Source: Candidatus Collinsella stercoripullorum (GTDB lineage Bacteria > Actinomycetota > Coriobacteriia > Coriobacteriales > Coriobacteriaceae). From it: 64,000 bases of DNA. The stretch's first letter is position 1. Each line of letters opens with the position of its first letter. A model generated the notes under the pieces. That model did no database searches, had not been told where the DNA came from, and was given only the letters and a program-made list of their open reading frames with translations. Position numbers and translations under genes: made by a program. Shown piece by piece: positions 26,816-35,638 of the stretch. The DNA is taken from NCBI GenBank assembly GCA_019117005.1, contig DXAO01000007.1:34657-98656 (forward strand). Direction: 5' to 3'.

Positions 26816-28294
26816 GTGTTCAACTCGCTTTCCGACCGCCTGAACGACACCTTCGACCGCCTGCGCGGCAAGGGCAAGCTCACCGAGGCCGACATCACGA
26901 GCGCCATGCGCGACATCCGCATGGCCCTGCTCGAGGCCGACGTCAACTTCAAGGTCGTCAAGGACTTCGTGGCAAGCACCAAGGAGCGCTGCCTGACCTC
27001 CGAGGTCATGGACTCGCTCACCCCGGCGCAGAACGTCGTGAAGATCGTGCTCGACGAGCTCACCGAGCTGCTCGGCTCGACCGAGAGCAAGCTCGTGTTC
27101 TCGAGCCGCATCCCCAACGTGATCATGCTCGTGGGCCTGCAGGGTTCGGGTAAGACCACGGCCGCGGTTAAGCTCGCCTACCTGCTGAAGAAGCAGGGGA
27201 GGAGCCCGCTGCTCGCCGCCTGCGACGTGTACCGCCCCGCCGCCGCCGACCAGCTCGCCACGCTCGGCGGCGAGATCGGCGTGCCGGTGTTCCGCGGCGA
27301 CGGCGCCCACCCCGTCGAGATCGCCCAGGGGGCCGTCCGCGAGGCCGTCGACCGCCTGCGCGACGTGGTGATCGTCGACACCGCCGGCCGCCTGCAGATC
27401 GACGAGCAGATGATGCAGGAGGCCGTCGACATCAAGCGCGCGGTCAAGCCCGACCAGGTCCTCATGGTGGTCGACGCCATGACCGGCCAGGATATCGTCA
27501 ACGTGGTCTCGACCTTCGCCGAGCGCACCGACTTCGACGGCGTCATCATCTCCAAGCTCGACGGCGACGCCCGCGGCGGCGGGGCGCTGTCCGTGCGCGC
27601 CGTGACCGGCAAGCCGATCAAGTTCGTCTCGGTGGGCGAGAAGCCCGACTCGCTCGAGCCCTTCCACCCCGACCGCATGGCCAAGCGCATCCTCGGCATG
27701 GGCGACGTGGTGGGCATCATCGAGAAGGCCCAGGAGATGGCCGACGCCGAGCAGGCGGAGGCGGCCGAGCGCATGCTGCGCGAGGGCTTCACGATGAACG
27801 ACATGCTCGAGCAGATGCGCGCCGTCAAGAAGATGGGCGGCATGAAGTCGATCCTCGGCATGCTCCCCGGCGGGCAGAAGATGCTCAACCAGATGGGCGG
27901 CAACCTGGACGAGTCGATCTTCGCCAAGAACGAGGCGATGATCATGTCGATGACGGCGGAGGAGCGGGTGAAGCCCTCCATCATCAACGGCCAGCGCCGC
28001 GCCCGCATCGCCCGCGGGTCCGGTACCACGCCCGCGGACGTCAACCAGCTCATGAAGCAGTGGGGCGAGATGAACAAGATGATGGGCCGCATGCGCGCCA
28101 TGGCCGAGCAGGCGGGCGGCGGCAAGAAGGGCAAGAAGGGCAAGCGCGGCAAGAAGATGCGCATGCCCGGCATCCCCGGCATGGGATCCATGGGCGCCAA
28201 CCCCTTCGGCGGGGCGAACCCCTTCGGCGGCTCCGGCGGCGGCTCCGAGATGGACATGCTCCGCGAGATGGAGCGCCAGATGCGTCGCAAGTAG
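26816..28294 (+). CDS. ffh: Signal recognition particle protein Ffh
   Basis: 492 residues with a GTG start at 26816, preceded by AAAGGGGAG. N domain (1-90), G domain with GLQGSGKTTAAVK, DTAGRLQID and SKLDGDARGG, and the Met-rich M domain from about 300, which binds 4.5S RNA and signal sequences. The C-terminus has a lysine-rich run (GGGKKGKKGKRGKK) and Gly-Ala-Asn-Pro-Phe repeats, longer than in E. coli Ffh. The 128-bp gap after ftsY is full of GC inverted repeats, so ffh may have its own transcript. Confidence 0.96.
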   Translation: MFNSLSDRLNDTFDRLRGKGKLTEADITSAMRDIRMALLEADVNFKVVKDFVASTKERCLTSEVMDSLTPAQNVVKIVLDELTELLGSTESKLVFSSRIPNVIMLVGLQGSGKTTAAVKLAYLLKKQGRSPLLAACDVYRPAAADQLATLGGEIGVPVFRGDGAHPVEIAQGAVREAVDRLRDVVIVDTAGRLQIDEQMMQEAVDIKRAVKPDQVLMVVDAMTGQDIVNVVSTFAERTDFDGVIISKLDGDARGGGALSVRAVTGKPIKFVSVGEKPDSLEPFHPDRMAKRILGMGDVVGIIEKAQEMADAEQAEAAERMLREGFTMNDMLEQMRAVKKMGGMKSILGMLPGGQKMLNQMGGNLDESIFAKNEAMIMSMTAEERVKPSIINGQRRARIARGSGTTPADVNQLMKQWGEMNKMMGRMRAMAEQAGGGKKGKKGKRGKKMRMPGIPGMGSMGANPFGGANPFGGSGGGSEMDMLREMERQMRRK

Positions 28295-28319
28295 CCCTTG
28301 TCGCGAGGGGCGGCTCAGC

Positions 28320-28339
28320 CCGCGGGCCCTCGCCCGCGG
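28320..28339 (+). terminator. Hairpin after ffh
   Basis: CCGCGGGC-CCTC-GCCCGCGG, a perfect 8-bp stem with a 4-base loop, 25 bases after the ffh stop. No T-run. Confidence 0.4.
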
Positions 28340-28391
28340 CCGTCCGGTCGCTGATTTATGGTGGAATCCGCGGCCCCCGTCCGGCCTGCCG

Positions 28392-28397
28392 TACAAT
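28392..28397 (+). promoter_or_regulatory. Possible -10 element of the thyA operon
   Basis: TACAAT, 35 bases before the thyA start, with no clear -35. Confidence 0.3.
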
Positions 28398-28431
28398 GGT
28401 GTGCCGTGGACCGTTTCGAGAGGGAGCGCGC

Positions 28432-29280
28432 ATGAGCAAAGCCGACGAGCTGTTCGTCTCCATGTGCCAGGGCATCCTGGACCATGGCACCACCACGGAA
28501 GGCGAGCGCGTCCGCCCGCACTGGGAGGACGGCACCCCCGCCTACACCATCAAGTCGTTCGGGGTCACCAACCGGTACGACCTGCGCGAGGAGTTCCCCG
28601 CGCTCACCCTGCGCCGCACGGCGCTCAAGTCCTCGATGGACGAGATCCTGTGGATCTACCAGCGCAAGTCCAACAACATCCACGACCTCAACTCACATAT
28701 CTGGGACGAGTGGGCCGACGAGACGGGCTCGATCGGGAAGGCGTACGGCTACCAGATCGCCCAGAAGTCGCATTACCCCGAGGGCGATTTCGACCAAATG
28801 GACCGCGTCCTGTACGACCTCGCCCACACGCCGTATTCCCGGCGCATCATGACGAACATGTACACCTTCGCGGACCTCTCCGAGATGAACCTGTACCCGT
28901 GCGCCTACAGCGTCACCTACAACGTGACGCGCGAGCCGGGTTGCGACAAGCCGGTCCTGAACATGGTGCTCATGCAGCGCAGCCAGGACATCCTCGCCGC
29001 CAACAACTGGAACGTGTGCCAGTACGCGATCCTGCTCATGATGGTGGCGCAGGTCTCGGGCATGGTCGCCGGCGAGCTGCTCCACGTGATCGTCGACGCG
29101 CACATCTACGACCGTCACGTGGACATCGTCCGCGAGCTCATCTCCCGGCCCCAGTACCCGGCCCCGCGCGTGCGCCTGAACCCCGAGGTGACCGATTTCT
29201 ACGCCTTCACCACCGACGACCTCATCGTCGAGGGCTACGAGCACGGACCCCAGATCAGGAACATCCCCATCGCCGTCTAG
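28432..29280 (+). CDS. thyA: Thymidylate synthase
   Basis: 282 residues from the ATG at 28432 (GAGAGGGAG upstream); the longer open frame runs back through ffh and is not coding. The catalytic Cys157 is in LYPCAYSV, the form seen in Bacillus-type ThyA instead of the PPCH of E. coli. MQRSQDILAANNWNVCQYA supplies the dUMP/folate contacts (Arg183, Asp186 region), and ELLHVIVDAHIYDRH is the conserved late motif. It methylates dUMP with methylene-tetrahydrofolate, producing dihydrofolate, which the next gene product would reduce. Confidence 0.95.
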   Translation: MSKADELFVSMCQGILDHGTTTEGERVRPHWEDGTPAYTIKSFGVTNRYDLREEFPALTLRRTALKSSMDEILWIYQRKSNNIHDLNSHIWDEWADETGSIGKAYGYQIAQKSHYPEGDFDQMDRVLYDLAHTPYSRRIMTNMYTFADLSEMNLYPCAYSVTYNVTREPGCDKPVLNMVLMQRSQDILAANNWNVCQYAILLMMVAQVSGMVAGELLHVIVDAHIYDRHVDIVRELISRPQYPAPRVRLNPEVTDFYAFTTDDLIVEGYEHGPQIRNIPIAV

Positions 29281-29341
29281 CGCGCCTCCGGCGCCTCGCC
29301 GGCCGGCGACCCGTATCCGCAAACCACCGAAGGAGCATCCC

Positions 29342-30505
29342 ATGACCTGCAAGCTATCTGCCATCGTCGCGGTGAGCGACGACTGGGGCATCGGGTACGA
29401 GGGAGGCATGATCGTCTCCAACCGCGCGGATATGCGCCATTTCGTCGAGCTCACGACCGGCCACCCCGTCATCATGGGGCGCAGGACCCTCGAGAGCCTC
29501 CCCGGCGGCCGGCCTCTCAAGAACCGCAGGAACATCGTGCTCACGCGCGACGAGGGGTTCTCGTGCGAGGGCGCCGAGGTCGTGCGCTCCGTCGAGGAGG
29601 TGCTCGACGCCGTGGCGGGCGAGCCCGAGGCCTGGGTCATCGGCGGCGAGCAGGTCTACCGCGCCTTCCTGCCGCACTGCGCCCGCGCCGTCGTGACCAA
29701 GAACCACTGCCTCCGCCTGGCGGACACCTATTTCCCGAACCTCGACGAGGACGACGGCTGGGAGGTCGCGTCCGAATCCGATACCGCGCGCATCGCGGCT
29801 GACGAGGAGGACCACGGGATCGAGTACCGCTTCGTCACCTACCGCCGCGCCGGCACCGGCGACGGCGCCGAGGAGGCTGCGGCCGCCGAGGAGCCCGTCG
29901 AGGTCCCGCACGTGCGCACGATGATCATGTACCGCTCCCTCCACCATGGCAACACGCGCAAGGTGGTCGAGGCCATAGCCGCCGCCTTCCCCGAAGACGT
30001 CGACACCGTCGATGTCGCCACCCTGGGCAAGGGCGAGAAGGTCGACCTGTCCGGCTACCACCTCGTCGGCGTCGCCAGCGGCATCTACCACGGGGAGATC
30101 GACCGCGACCTCGCCCGCGTGCTGCAGGCGTCCCTGCGCGACGGGGACTTCGTCTTCAGCCTGCTCACCTACGGCGGCGCGAGCAAGTGGTACGGCAAGG
30201 ACGTGGACGGCATCTGCCGCGCCACCCGGGCGAACTTCCTGGCGGGGCACGGGTGCCCGGGTTTCGACACCTGGGGCCCCTTCAAGCTCATGGGCGGCAT
30301 GAACAAGGGCCGGCCCAACGACGAGGACGTCGCCGACATGGTGTCGTGGTACCGCAGGCTCGTCGCGGATTACGGCGACCCGCTCATCGCCGAGTACGGC
30401 AAGCGCGCCGCGCGCGACGCCTGGAACGCCGCGCACCCGGACCCGACGATCGTCGACAAGCTCAAGAACACCGGGCGTCACCTGCTCGGACGCAAGCGGA
30501 ACTAG
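29342..30505 (+). CDS. Dihydrofolate reductase-flavodoxin fusion protein
   Basis: 387 residues. Residues 1-169 are a dihydrofolate reductase: SAIVAVSDDWGIGYEGGM, the acidic Asp30 in NRADMRHF, the NADPH-binding MGRRTLESLPG (45-55) and VIGGEQVYRAFLP (99-111). A Gly/Ala/Glu-rich linker (170-190) leads to a flavodoxin-like domain (about 191-345) starting TMIMYRSLHHGNTRKV, whose loop resembles the FMN phosphate-binding loop, with later aromatic-rich FMN-loop candidates (LTYGGASKWYG, GFDTWGPF). The frame is unbroken and the start has AAGGAG upstream. Standalone DHFR is about 160-170 residues, so this is a true fusion. It follows thyA by 61 bp, so the DHFR role in folate recycling is expected. The flavodoxin role is unknown. 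Confidence 0.88.
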   Translation: MTCKLSAIVAVSDDWGIGYEGGMIVSNRADMRHFVELTTGHPVIMGRRTLESLPGGRPLKNRRNIVLTRDEGFSCEGAEVVRSVEEVLDAVAGEPEAWVIGGEQVYRAFLPHCARAVVTKNHCLRLADTYFPNLDEDDGWEVASESDTARIAADEEDHGIEYRFVTYRRAGTGDGAEEAAAAEEPVEVPHVRTMIMYRSLHHGNTRKVVEAIAAAFPEDVDTVDVATLGKGEKVDLSGYHLVGVASGIYHGEIDRDLARVLQASLRDGDFVFSLLTYGGASKWYGKDVDGICRATRANFLAGHGCPGFDTWGPFKLMGGMNKGRPNDEDVADMVSWYRRLVADYGDPLIAEYGKRAARDAWNAAHPDPTIVDKLKNTGRHLLGRKRN

Positions 30506-30514
30506 GAGGGCGCC

Positions 30515-30883
30515 ATGGCGTTCAAGATGATCCACACCGAGATCCACGTGCTCGACCTCGACCGCTCCCTCGCGTTCTACGAGGAGGCGCTCGGCCTCTC
30601 CGTGCAGCGCGAGGTCGCCCCGGAGGACGGCTCCTGGAAGATCGTGTTCCTCGGCAACGGGGAGGCGGGCCACCAGCTCGAGCTCACCTGGAACGACGGG
30701 CGCACGGAGCCCTACGACATGGGCACGCGCGACATCCACCTCGCCTTCGAGACCCCGGACATCGAGGCCGCCCACGAGCTCCACGAGCGCATGGGCTGCA
30801 TCGTGCACGAGAACCCCAAGATGGGCATCTACTTCATCGCCGACCCGGACGGGTTCTGGCTCGAGATCGTGCCGCGCAGGTAG
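30515..30883 (+). CDS. Glyoxalase I-like VOC-family protein
   Basis: 122 residues, a single VOC module pair. Metal-binding residues typical of glyoxalase I can be placed: His in MIHTEIHVLD, Glu in HQLELTWN, His in TRDIHLAFE and Glu in FWLEIVPR. It would isomerise a hemithioacetal of methylglyoxal or act on a related substrate; Actinobacteria lack glutathione as a rule, so the thiol is uncertain. TAGGAGGGC ribosome site; 9 bp after the DHFR fusion and 8 bp before the methylase, so the genes form an operon. Confidence 0.88.
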   Translation: MAFKMIHTEIHVLDLDRSLAFYEEALGLSVQREVAPEDGSWKIVFLGNGEAGHQLELTWNDGRTEPYDMGTRDIHLAFETPDIEAAHELHERMGCIVHENPKMGIYFIADPDGFWLEIVPRR

Positions 30884-30891
30884 GGGAGCCG

Positions 30892-31806
30892 ATGGGGAAT
30901 CGACCGCAGGTCATCCGGATCGGCGACCTGTCCGATGCGCGGCTGGACGCCTACACGCGCCTCACGGAGCGCGAGCTGAGATCGGTCCTCGAGCCCGAGC
31001 GCGGCATCTTCATCGCCGAGAGCGCCAAGGTGATCGAGCGCGCCGTGGAGGCCGGGCTCGCACCGGTGAGCTTCCTTTTGGGGGAGCGCTGGCTCGACCA
31101 GCTCACGCCGCTGCTCGAACGCGTCGTCGCGGAGCGCGCGGGGGAGGACGTCCCCGTCTTCGTCGCGCCCATGGAGCTCATGGAGCGGCTGACGGGCTTC
31201 ACGGTGACGCGCGGCGCGCTCGCGGCGTTTCGCCGTCCGCCCATGCCCGAGGCCGGAGCGTTCCTGAAGCGTCTCGTGGAGCGCGCCGGCGACCGCCCGG
31301 TGCGCGTCTGCGTGCTCGAGGGCATCGTCGACCACACCAACGTCGGGGCGATCTTCCGCAGCGCCGCGGCCCTGAACGTCGACGGCGTGCTGGTGAGCCC
31401 CACGTGCTGCGACCCGCTGTACCGCCGCGCGGTCCGCGTGAGCATGGGCACGGTGTTCCAGGTCCCCTGGTGCCGTATCGGCAGCGACGCGCGCCATTGG
31501 CCCGCAGACGGACTCGCCACCCTGCGCGACGAGGGGTTCACGAGCATCGCGATGGCCCTGTCCGACGACTCCGTATCGCTCGACGACCCGAGCCTTCATC
31601 GGATCGGGCGCATGGCGATCTTCATGGGAACCGAGGGCTCCGGTCTTGCGGCGTCGACCATCGAGGGCGCCGACGTATGCGTCCGCATCCCCATGGCGAA
31701 CGGCGTCGACTCGCTGAACGTCGCGGCCGCGAGCGCGGTCGCCTTCTGGCAGCTCTGCCCCCATGCGGACAACGGGTATCACTACCGGCCCGGCATGTTC
31801 GCCTGA
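30892..31806 (+). CDS. TrmH/SpoU family RNA 2'-O-methyltransferase
   Basis: 304 residues from the ATG at 30892 (TAGGGGAG upstream). The N-terminal substrate-binding region (about 1-115) is followed by the SPOUT knot domain: motif 1 EGIVDHTNVGAIFRSAAAL, motif 2 IFMGTEGSGL and motif 3 RIPMANGVDSLNVAAASA. It methylates ribose in rRNA or tRNA with S-adenosylmethionine; the exact target is unknown. Last gene of the thyA operon, followed by a strong hairpin. Confidence 0.9.
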   Translation: MGNRPQVIRIGDLSDARLDAYTRLTERELRSVLEPERGIFIAESAKVIERAVEAGLAPVSFLLGERWLDQLTPLLERVVAERAGEDVPVFVAPMELMERLTGFTVTRGALAAFRRPPMPEAGAFLKRLVERAGDRPVRVCVLEGIVDHTNVGAIFRSAAALNVDGVLVSPTCCDPLYRRAVRVSMGTVFQVPWCRIGSDARHWPADGLATLRDEGFTSIAMALSDDSVSLDDPSLHRIGRMAIFMGTEGSGLAASTIEGADVCVRIPMANGVDSLNVAAASAVAFWQLCPHADNGYHYRPGMFA

Positions 31807-31813
31807 CGCGCCA

Positions 31814-31838
31814 CGTCGCGGGGAGGCTCCCCGCGACG
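31814..31838. terminator. Terminator between the RNA methylase and MATE genes
   Basis: Perfect 11-bp stem (31814-31824 with 31828-31838) and a 3-base loop GGC, placed 8 bases after the methylase stop between converging genes. No T-run. Confidence 0.6.
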
Positions 31839-31922
31839 CCGGAGCCCCGCTCGGCCCCTCATCTGACGGTGCGGCCTTTGTTCACATGGTGGGAAGGGAG
31901 GCCGTCCCACCGGCGCCATCGC

Positions 31923-33329
31923 TCAGACGACGCCGCCGCTGAGCCGGGTGGCGCGGTCCTCGGCATGGCGCAGCCAATGGCCCCAATGATGGTAGGCCAC
32001 GAACAGCGCCGCCGTGAGGATCCAGGTCACCGGGTAGACCATGAGCATCGTCTCGATGGCATGGTGCGCGGGCACCACCGCGAGCAGCCAGATCACGCGG
32101 AACACCACCGTGCCCAGGATCGTGAGCAGCATCGGGCGCAGACTCTCGCCCGACCCGCGGATGGCCCCCGAGGTGTTGTCGACGATGGAGTAGAACGCGT
32201 AGAACGGCGCGATGAAGTGGATCATGAGGGTCGTGTACCCGGTGACCGCGGGATCGTCGATGAACAGGCGGGACAGCGGCTCCACGAAGACCACGAGCAG
32301 GGCGGACATCGACCCGATGACCGCGACGGTGATGACGAGCGACGTATGGTATCCGCGGCGCATGCGCTCGTAGTTCCGGGCGCCGAAGTTCTGCGCGGCG
32401 AAGGTGGTCATCGAGACGCCGAGGGCCTCGGTCACCATCCAGATGAAGGCGTCGAGGCGCGCGGAGAGCCCCCATCCCGTGACGGCGTCGGTCCCGAAGG
32501 TGTTCACGGTCGACTGCAGGATGATGTTCGAGATCGAGTAGAGCGACGACTGGATCCCCAGCGGAAGGCCGCACGCGAGCATGCTCTTGCAGATGCGCCC
32601 GTCGATGCCCATCCGTCGCAGGTCGAGCCTCCATGCGCCGCGGGCGCGCATGAGGCGGCCGGTCATGAGCGCGGCGTTGACCGCGAGGGTGATCGCGGTC
32701 GCCATGCCGCACCCGGCGGCCTCGAGGCCGAGGACCGCGACGAAGACGACGTCGAGCGCGGCGTTGATGAAGCATCCGCTCGCGATGATGAGGGCGGGCG
32801 TGCGCGTTTCGCCCACCGAGCGCAGCAGGGCGGACCCCATGTTGAGCACGAGGGAGAAGACCATGGCAGCGGCGTAGAAGCGCGAGTAGGGGACCGCCTC
32901 GGCCATCAGCTCGGCGGGCGTGCCCATGAGCGCGAGGATCTGCGGGATGAACGCGACGCCCGCGACGGAGATCGCGAGGCCGAGGGCGACGGCGAGCGTC
33001 ATGGCGGTGTGGACGGCGCGCGAGAGCCGCTCGTCGTCGCGGCTCCCGAAGAACTGCCCCGAGATCACCGCGCACCCCGCCCCGAGGCCGACCGAGAACC
33101 CGACGGCGAGCTCGAACAGCGACGCCGTGGCCTGGACGCCCCCGAGCGCGAGCTTCCCGCCGAACTGCCCCAGGATGAAGGTGTTGACCAGGGCGTGCGC
33201 CTGCTGGAAGAACGAGCTCAGGAAGATGGGGACGCACAGGAGCAGAAGCTGCCGCCAGATCGTCCCGCTTGTCACATCGAGCGACGCCGCCTGCGCGTGA
33301 TGCGTGCCCGCCCGTTTCCCGAACGCCAT
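31923..33329 (-). CDS. MATE family efflux transporter
   Basis: 468 residues from the ATG at 33329. A very long open frame continues upstream on this strand, but that region is antisense to ftsH and not coding. The sequence has about 12 hydrophobic segments in two similar halves, with MATE hallmarks such as the N-terminal QQAHALVNTFILGQFGG region and AAQNFGARNYERMRRG in the second half. MATE proteins export drugs or metabolites in exchange for Na+ or H+. Single gene between two operons. Confidence 0.9.
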   Translation of the reverse strand: MAFGKRAGTHHAQAASLDVTSGTIWRQLLLLCVPIFLSSFFQQAHALVNTFILGQFGGKLALGGVQATASLFELAVGFSVGLGAGCAVISGQFFGSRDDERLSRAVHTAMTLAVALGLAISVAGVAFIPQILALMGTPAELMAEAVPYSRFYAAAMVFSLVLNMGSALLRSVGETRTPALIIASGCFINAALDVVFVAVLGLEAAGCGMATAITLAVNAALMTGRLMRARGAWRLDLRRMGIDGRICKSMLACGLPLGIQSSLYSISNIILQSTVNTFGTDAVTGWGLSARLDAFIWMVTEALGVSMTTFAAQNFGARNYERMRRGYHTSLVITVAVIGSMSALLVVFVEPLSRLFIDDPAVTGYTTLMIHFIAPFYAFYSIVDNTSGAIRGSGESLRPMLLTILGTVVFRVIWLLAVVPAHHAIETMLMVYPVTWILTAALFVAYHHWGHWLRHAEDRATRLSGGVV

Positions 33330-33551
33330 CCGATCCCCCCGATCTCCCCGTCGACGCAGCATCCCCATGGTAGGAAGCGCCCGCCCGCGATCGCGCGGCG
33401 CGCGGGGATTCACCGCCTCTCCATGCGGCGCGGGGCGCGCCGGCGATCCGTTCGGCACCGTATGATTTCGCCCGCGGCCCTGTTTATCGCGCGGGCGCTT
33501 GGGTATCCTTGAACCATTGCCAATCCCGACCACGTAGTACGGAGTGAACGT

Positions 33552-35459
33552 ATGGAGATGGACGACCACAAGCGCAGACGGAACATGATCCTCTACGTGC
33601 TCATCGCCTTCGCGCTCTACCTGGTGCTGAGCACCGTGCTGTTCCCCAGCATGCGCACGCAGCAGCAGGTGACCGAGGTCAGCTACAGCACCCTGCTGAC
33701 TGACCTCGAGAGCAAGAACGTCGACAAGATGGATTACACGGCGGGCGACTCCGACGTGCTGTACACCCGCAAGGGGGAGGACGAGGGCGTCGCCTACAGC
33801 ACCACCGCCATGCCGGGCGCCGAGGACACCCTCTCGCAGCTCATCATGGAGTCCGGTGCCGACACGAGCGTGACCATCCCGAGCAACGACTCGGGCACCT
33901 GGCTGTACCTGCTCATCACCTTCGCCCCGATCCTGATCTTCATCCTGTTCGGCTGGTGGCTCAACCGCCGCATGAAGAAGGCCATGGGCGACGACAACCC
34001 CTCGATGGACTTCAGCAGCGGCTTCGGGGGCTTCGGCGCCGGCGGCCTGGGCAAGTCCGGTGCGCGCATCGTCGCCTCCAAGGACGTCGGCGTGACGTTC
34101 AAGGACGTCGCCGGCCAGGAGGAGGCCAAGGAGTCCCTGAAGGAGGTCGTCGACTTCCTCGAGAAGCCCGAGCGCTACGAGGCCATCGGCGCCAAGCTGC
34201 CGCGCGGCGCCCTGCTCGTGGGCCCTCCGGGCACCGGCAAGACCCTGCTCGCCAAGGCCGTCGCCGGCGAGGCGGGCGTCCCGTTCTTCTCCATCTCCGG
34301 CTCCGAGTTCGTGGAGATGTTCGTCGGCCGCGGCGCCGCCAAGGTGCGCGACCTGTTCAAGCAGGCCAAGGAGAAGGCCCCCTGCATCGTGTTCATCGAC
34401 GAGATCGACACCATCGGCAAGAAGCGCGACGGCGGCGGGTTCTCGGGTAACGACGAGCGCGAGCAGACCCTCAACCAGCTGCTCACCGAGATGGACGGCT
34501 TCGATAACAAGAAGGGCATCGTGGTGCTCGCCGCCACGAACCGGCCCGACTCGCTCGACCCGGCGCTGCTGCGCCCGGGCCGCTTCGACCGCCGCGTCCC
34601 CGTCGAGCTGCCCGACCTCACGGGCCGCAAGGCGATCCTCGAGCTCCATCTGAAGGACGTCAAGGTCCAGCAGCCCGTGGACATGAGCGCCATCGCGCGC
34701 GCCACGCCCGGCGCCTCGGGCGCCGATCTGGCGAACATCATCAACGAGGGCGCCCTGCGCGCGGTGCGCATGGGCCGCAAGCTCGCCTGCCAGGAGGACT
34801 TCGAGGAGTCCGTCGAGGTCGTCATCGCCGGCCAGCAGCGCAAGTCCACCGTGCTGTCCGACCATGAGAAGCAGGTCGTGTCCTACCATGAGATCGGCCA
34901 TGCCATCGTGGCGGCGAGCCAGACCGGCTCCGCTCCGGTGACCAAGATCACCATCGTCCCGCGCACGAGCGGCGCGCTCGGCTACACCATGCAGGTGGAG
35001 CAGGATGAGAAGTTCCTCACCACCAAGCAGGAGGTCCTGAACAAGCTCGCGGTGTACTGCGGCGGCCGCGCCGCCGAGGAGCTCATCTTCGGCGAGATGA
35101 CCACCGGCGCCGCCAACGACATCGAGCAGGCGACCAAGCTCGCGCGCAACATGATCACGCGCTTCGGCATGTCCGACGAGTTCGGCATGATGGCGCTCGG
35201 TACCGTGCAGAACGCCTATCTCAACCAGGACACCTCGCTCACCTGCGCGCCGGGCACCGCCGAGCGCGTGGACGAGGCCGTGCTCAAGCTCATCACCGAG
35301 GCGCACGAGCGCGCCCTGCAGATCCTGCGCGAGAACAAGTTCAAGCTGCATGAGCTCGCGCGCTATCTCTACAAGAAGGAGACGATCACGGGCGAGGAGT
35401 TCATGACGCTCATGAAGCGGGAGAACCCCTTCATGCCCAAGCCCGAGCAGCAGGGCTGA
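33552..35459 (+). CDS. ftsH: ATP-dependent zinc metalloprotease FtsH
   Basis: 635 residues. Transmembrane segments at about 11-30 and 116-135 flank a small extracytoplasmic domain. The AAA domain has Walker A GPPGTGKT (225-232), Walker B IVFIDEID and the second region of homology ending [10 protein letters not shown]. The protease zinc motif is HEIGH (446-450), with Ile in place of the common Ala; the ligands are kept. The third zinc ligand region is present in the helix [14 protein letters not shown]. FtsH removes misfolded and short-lived membrane and cytosolic proteins. GGAG lies 7 bases before the ATG. Confidence 0.96.
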   Translation: MEMDDHKRRRNMILYVLIAFALYLVLSTVLFPSMRTQQQVTEVSYSTLLTDLESKNVDKMDYTAGDSDVLYTRKGEDEGVAYSTTAMPGAEDTLSQLIMESGADTSVTIPSNDSGTWLYLLITFAPILIFILFGWWLNRRMKKAMGDDNPSMDFSSGFGGFGAGGLGKSGARIVASKDVGVTFKDVAGQEEAKESLKEVVDFLEKPERYEAIGAKLPRGALLVGPPGTGKTLLAKAVAGEAGVPFFSISGSEFVEMFVGRGAAKVRDLFKQAKEKAPCIVFIDEIDTIGKKRDGGGFSGNDEREQTLNQLLTEMDGFDNKKGIVVLAATNRPDSLDPALLRPGRFDRRVPVELPDLTGRKAILELHLKDVKVQQPVDMSAIARATPGASGADLANIINEGALRAVRMGRKLACQEDFEESVEVVIAGQQRKSTVLSDHEKQVVSYHEIGHAIVAASQTGSAPVTKITIVPRTSGALGYTMQVEQDEKFLTTKQEVLNKLAVYCGGRAAEELIFGEMTTGAANDIEQATKLARNMITRFGMSDEFGMMALGTVQNAYLNQDTSLTCAPGTAERVDEAVLKLITEAHERALQILRENKFKLHELARYLYKKETITGEEFMTLMKRENPFMPKPEQQG

Positions 35460-35477
35460 TAGGGAGCACTCCCACAC

Positions 35478-35520
35478 AGGCGCGCCCCCGACCCCGCCGA
35501 CCGGGGCCGGGGGCGCGCCT
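35478..35520 (+). terminator. Terminator after ftsH
   Basis: Long inverted repeat: 13 bp (35478-35490 with 35508-35520), one A/C mismatch, then 5 more base pairs and a short loop, 18 bases after the ftsH stop. GC-rich, no T-run. Confidence 0.6.
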
Positions 35521-35638
35521 ATGCCCGCCTGCGAGACCCTCCTTCGCACGCCCGGCGCGCGGATCTGCATACGTCCATGCGCGCCGCTCGAGATGCGGGT
35601 ACCATCGGGTACGGATATCTTCGAGAATCGAGGTGCAC

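Noticed and set aside
33330..35570. Upstream extension of the MATE gene on the minus strand, which stays open through the ftsH region.
   Set aside because: The extension is antisense to ftsH and lacks hydrophobic segments; MATE homologues begin near the ATG at 33329.
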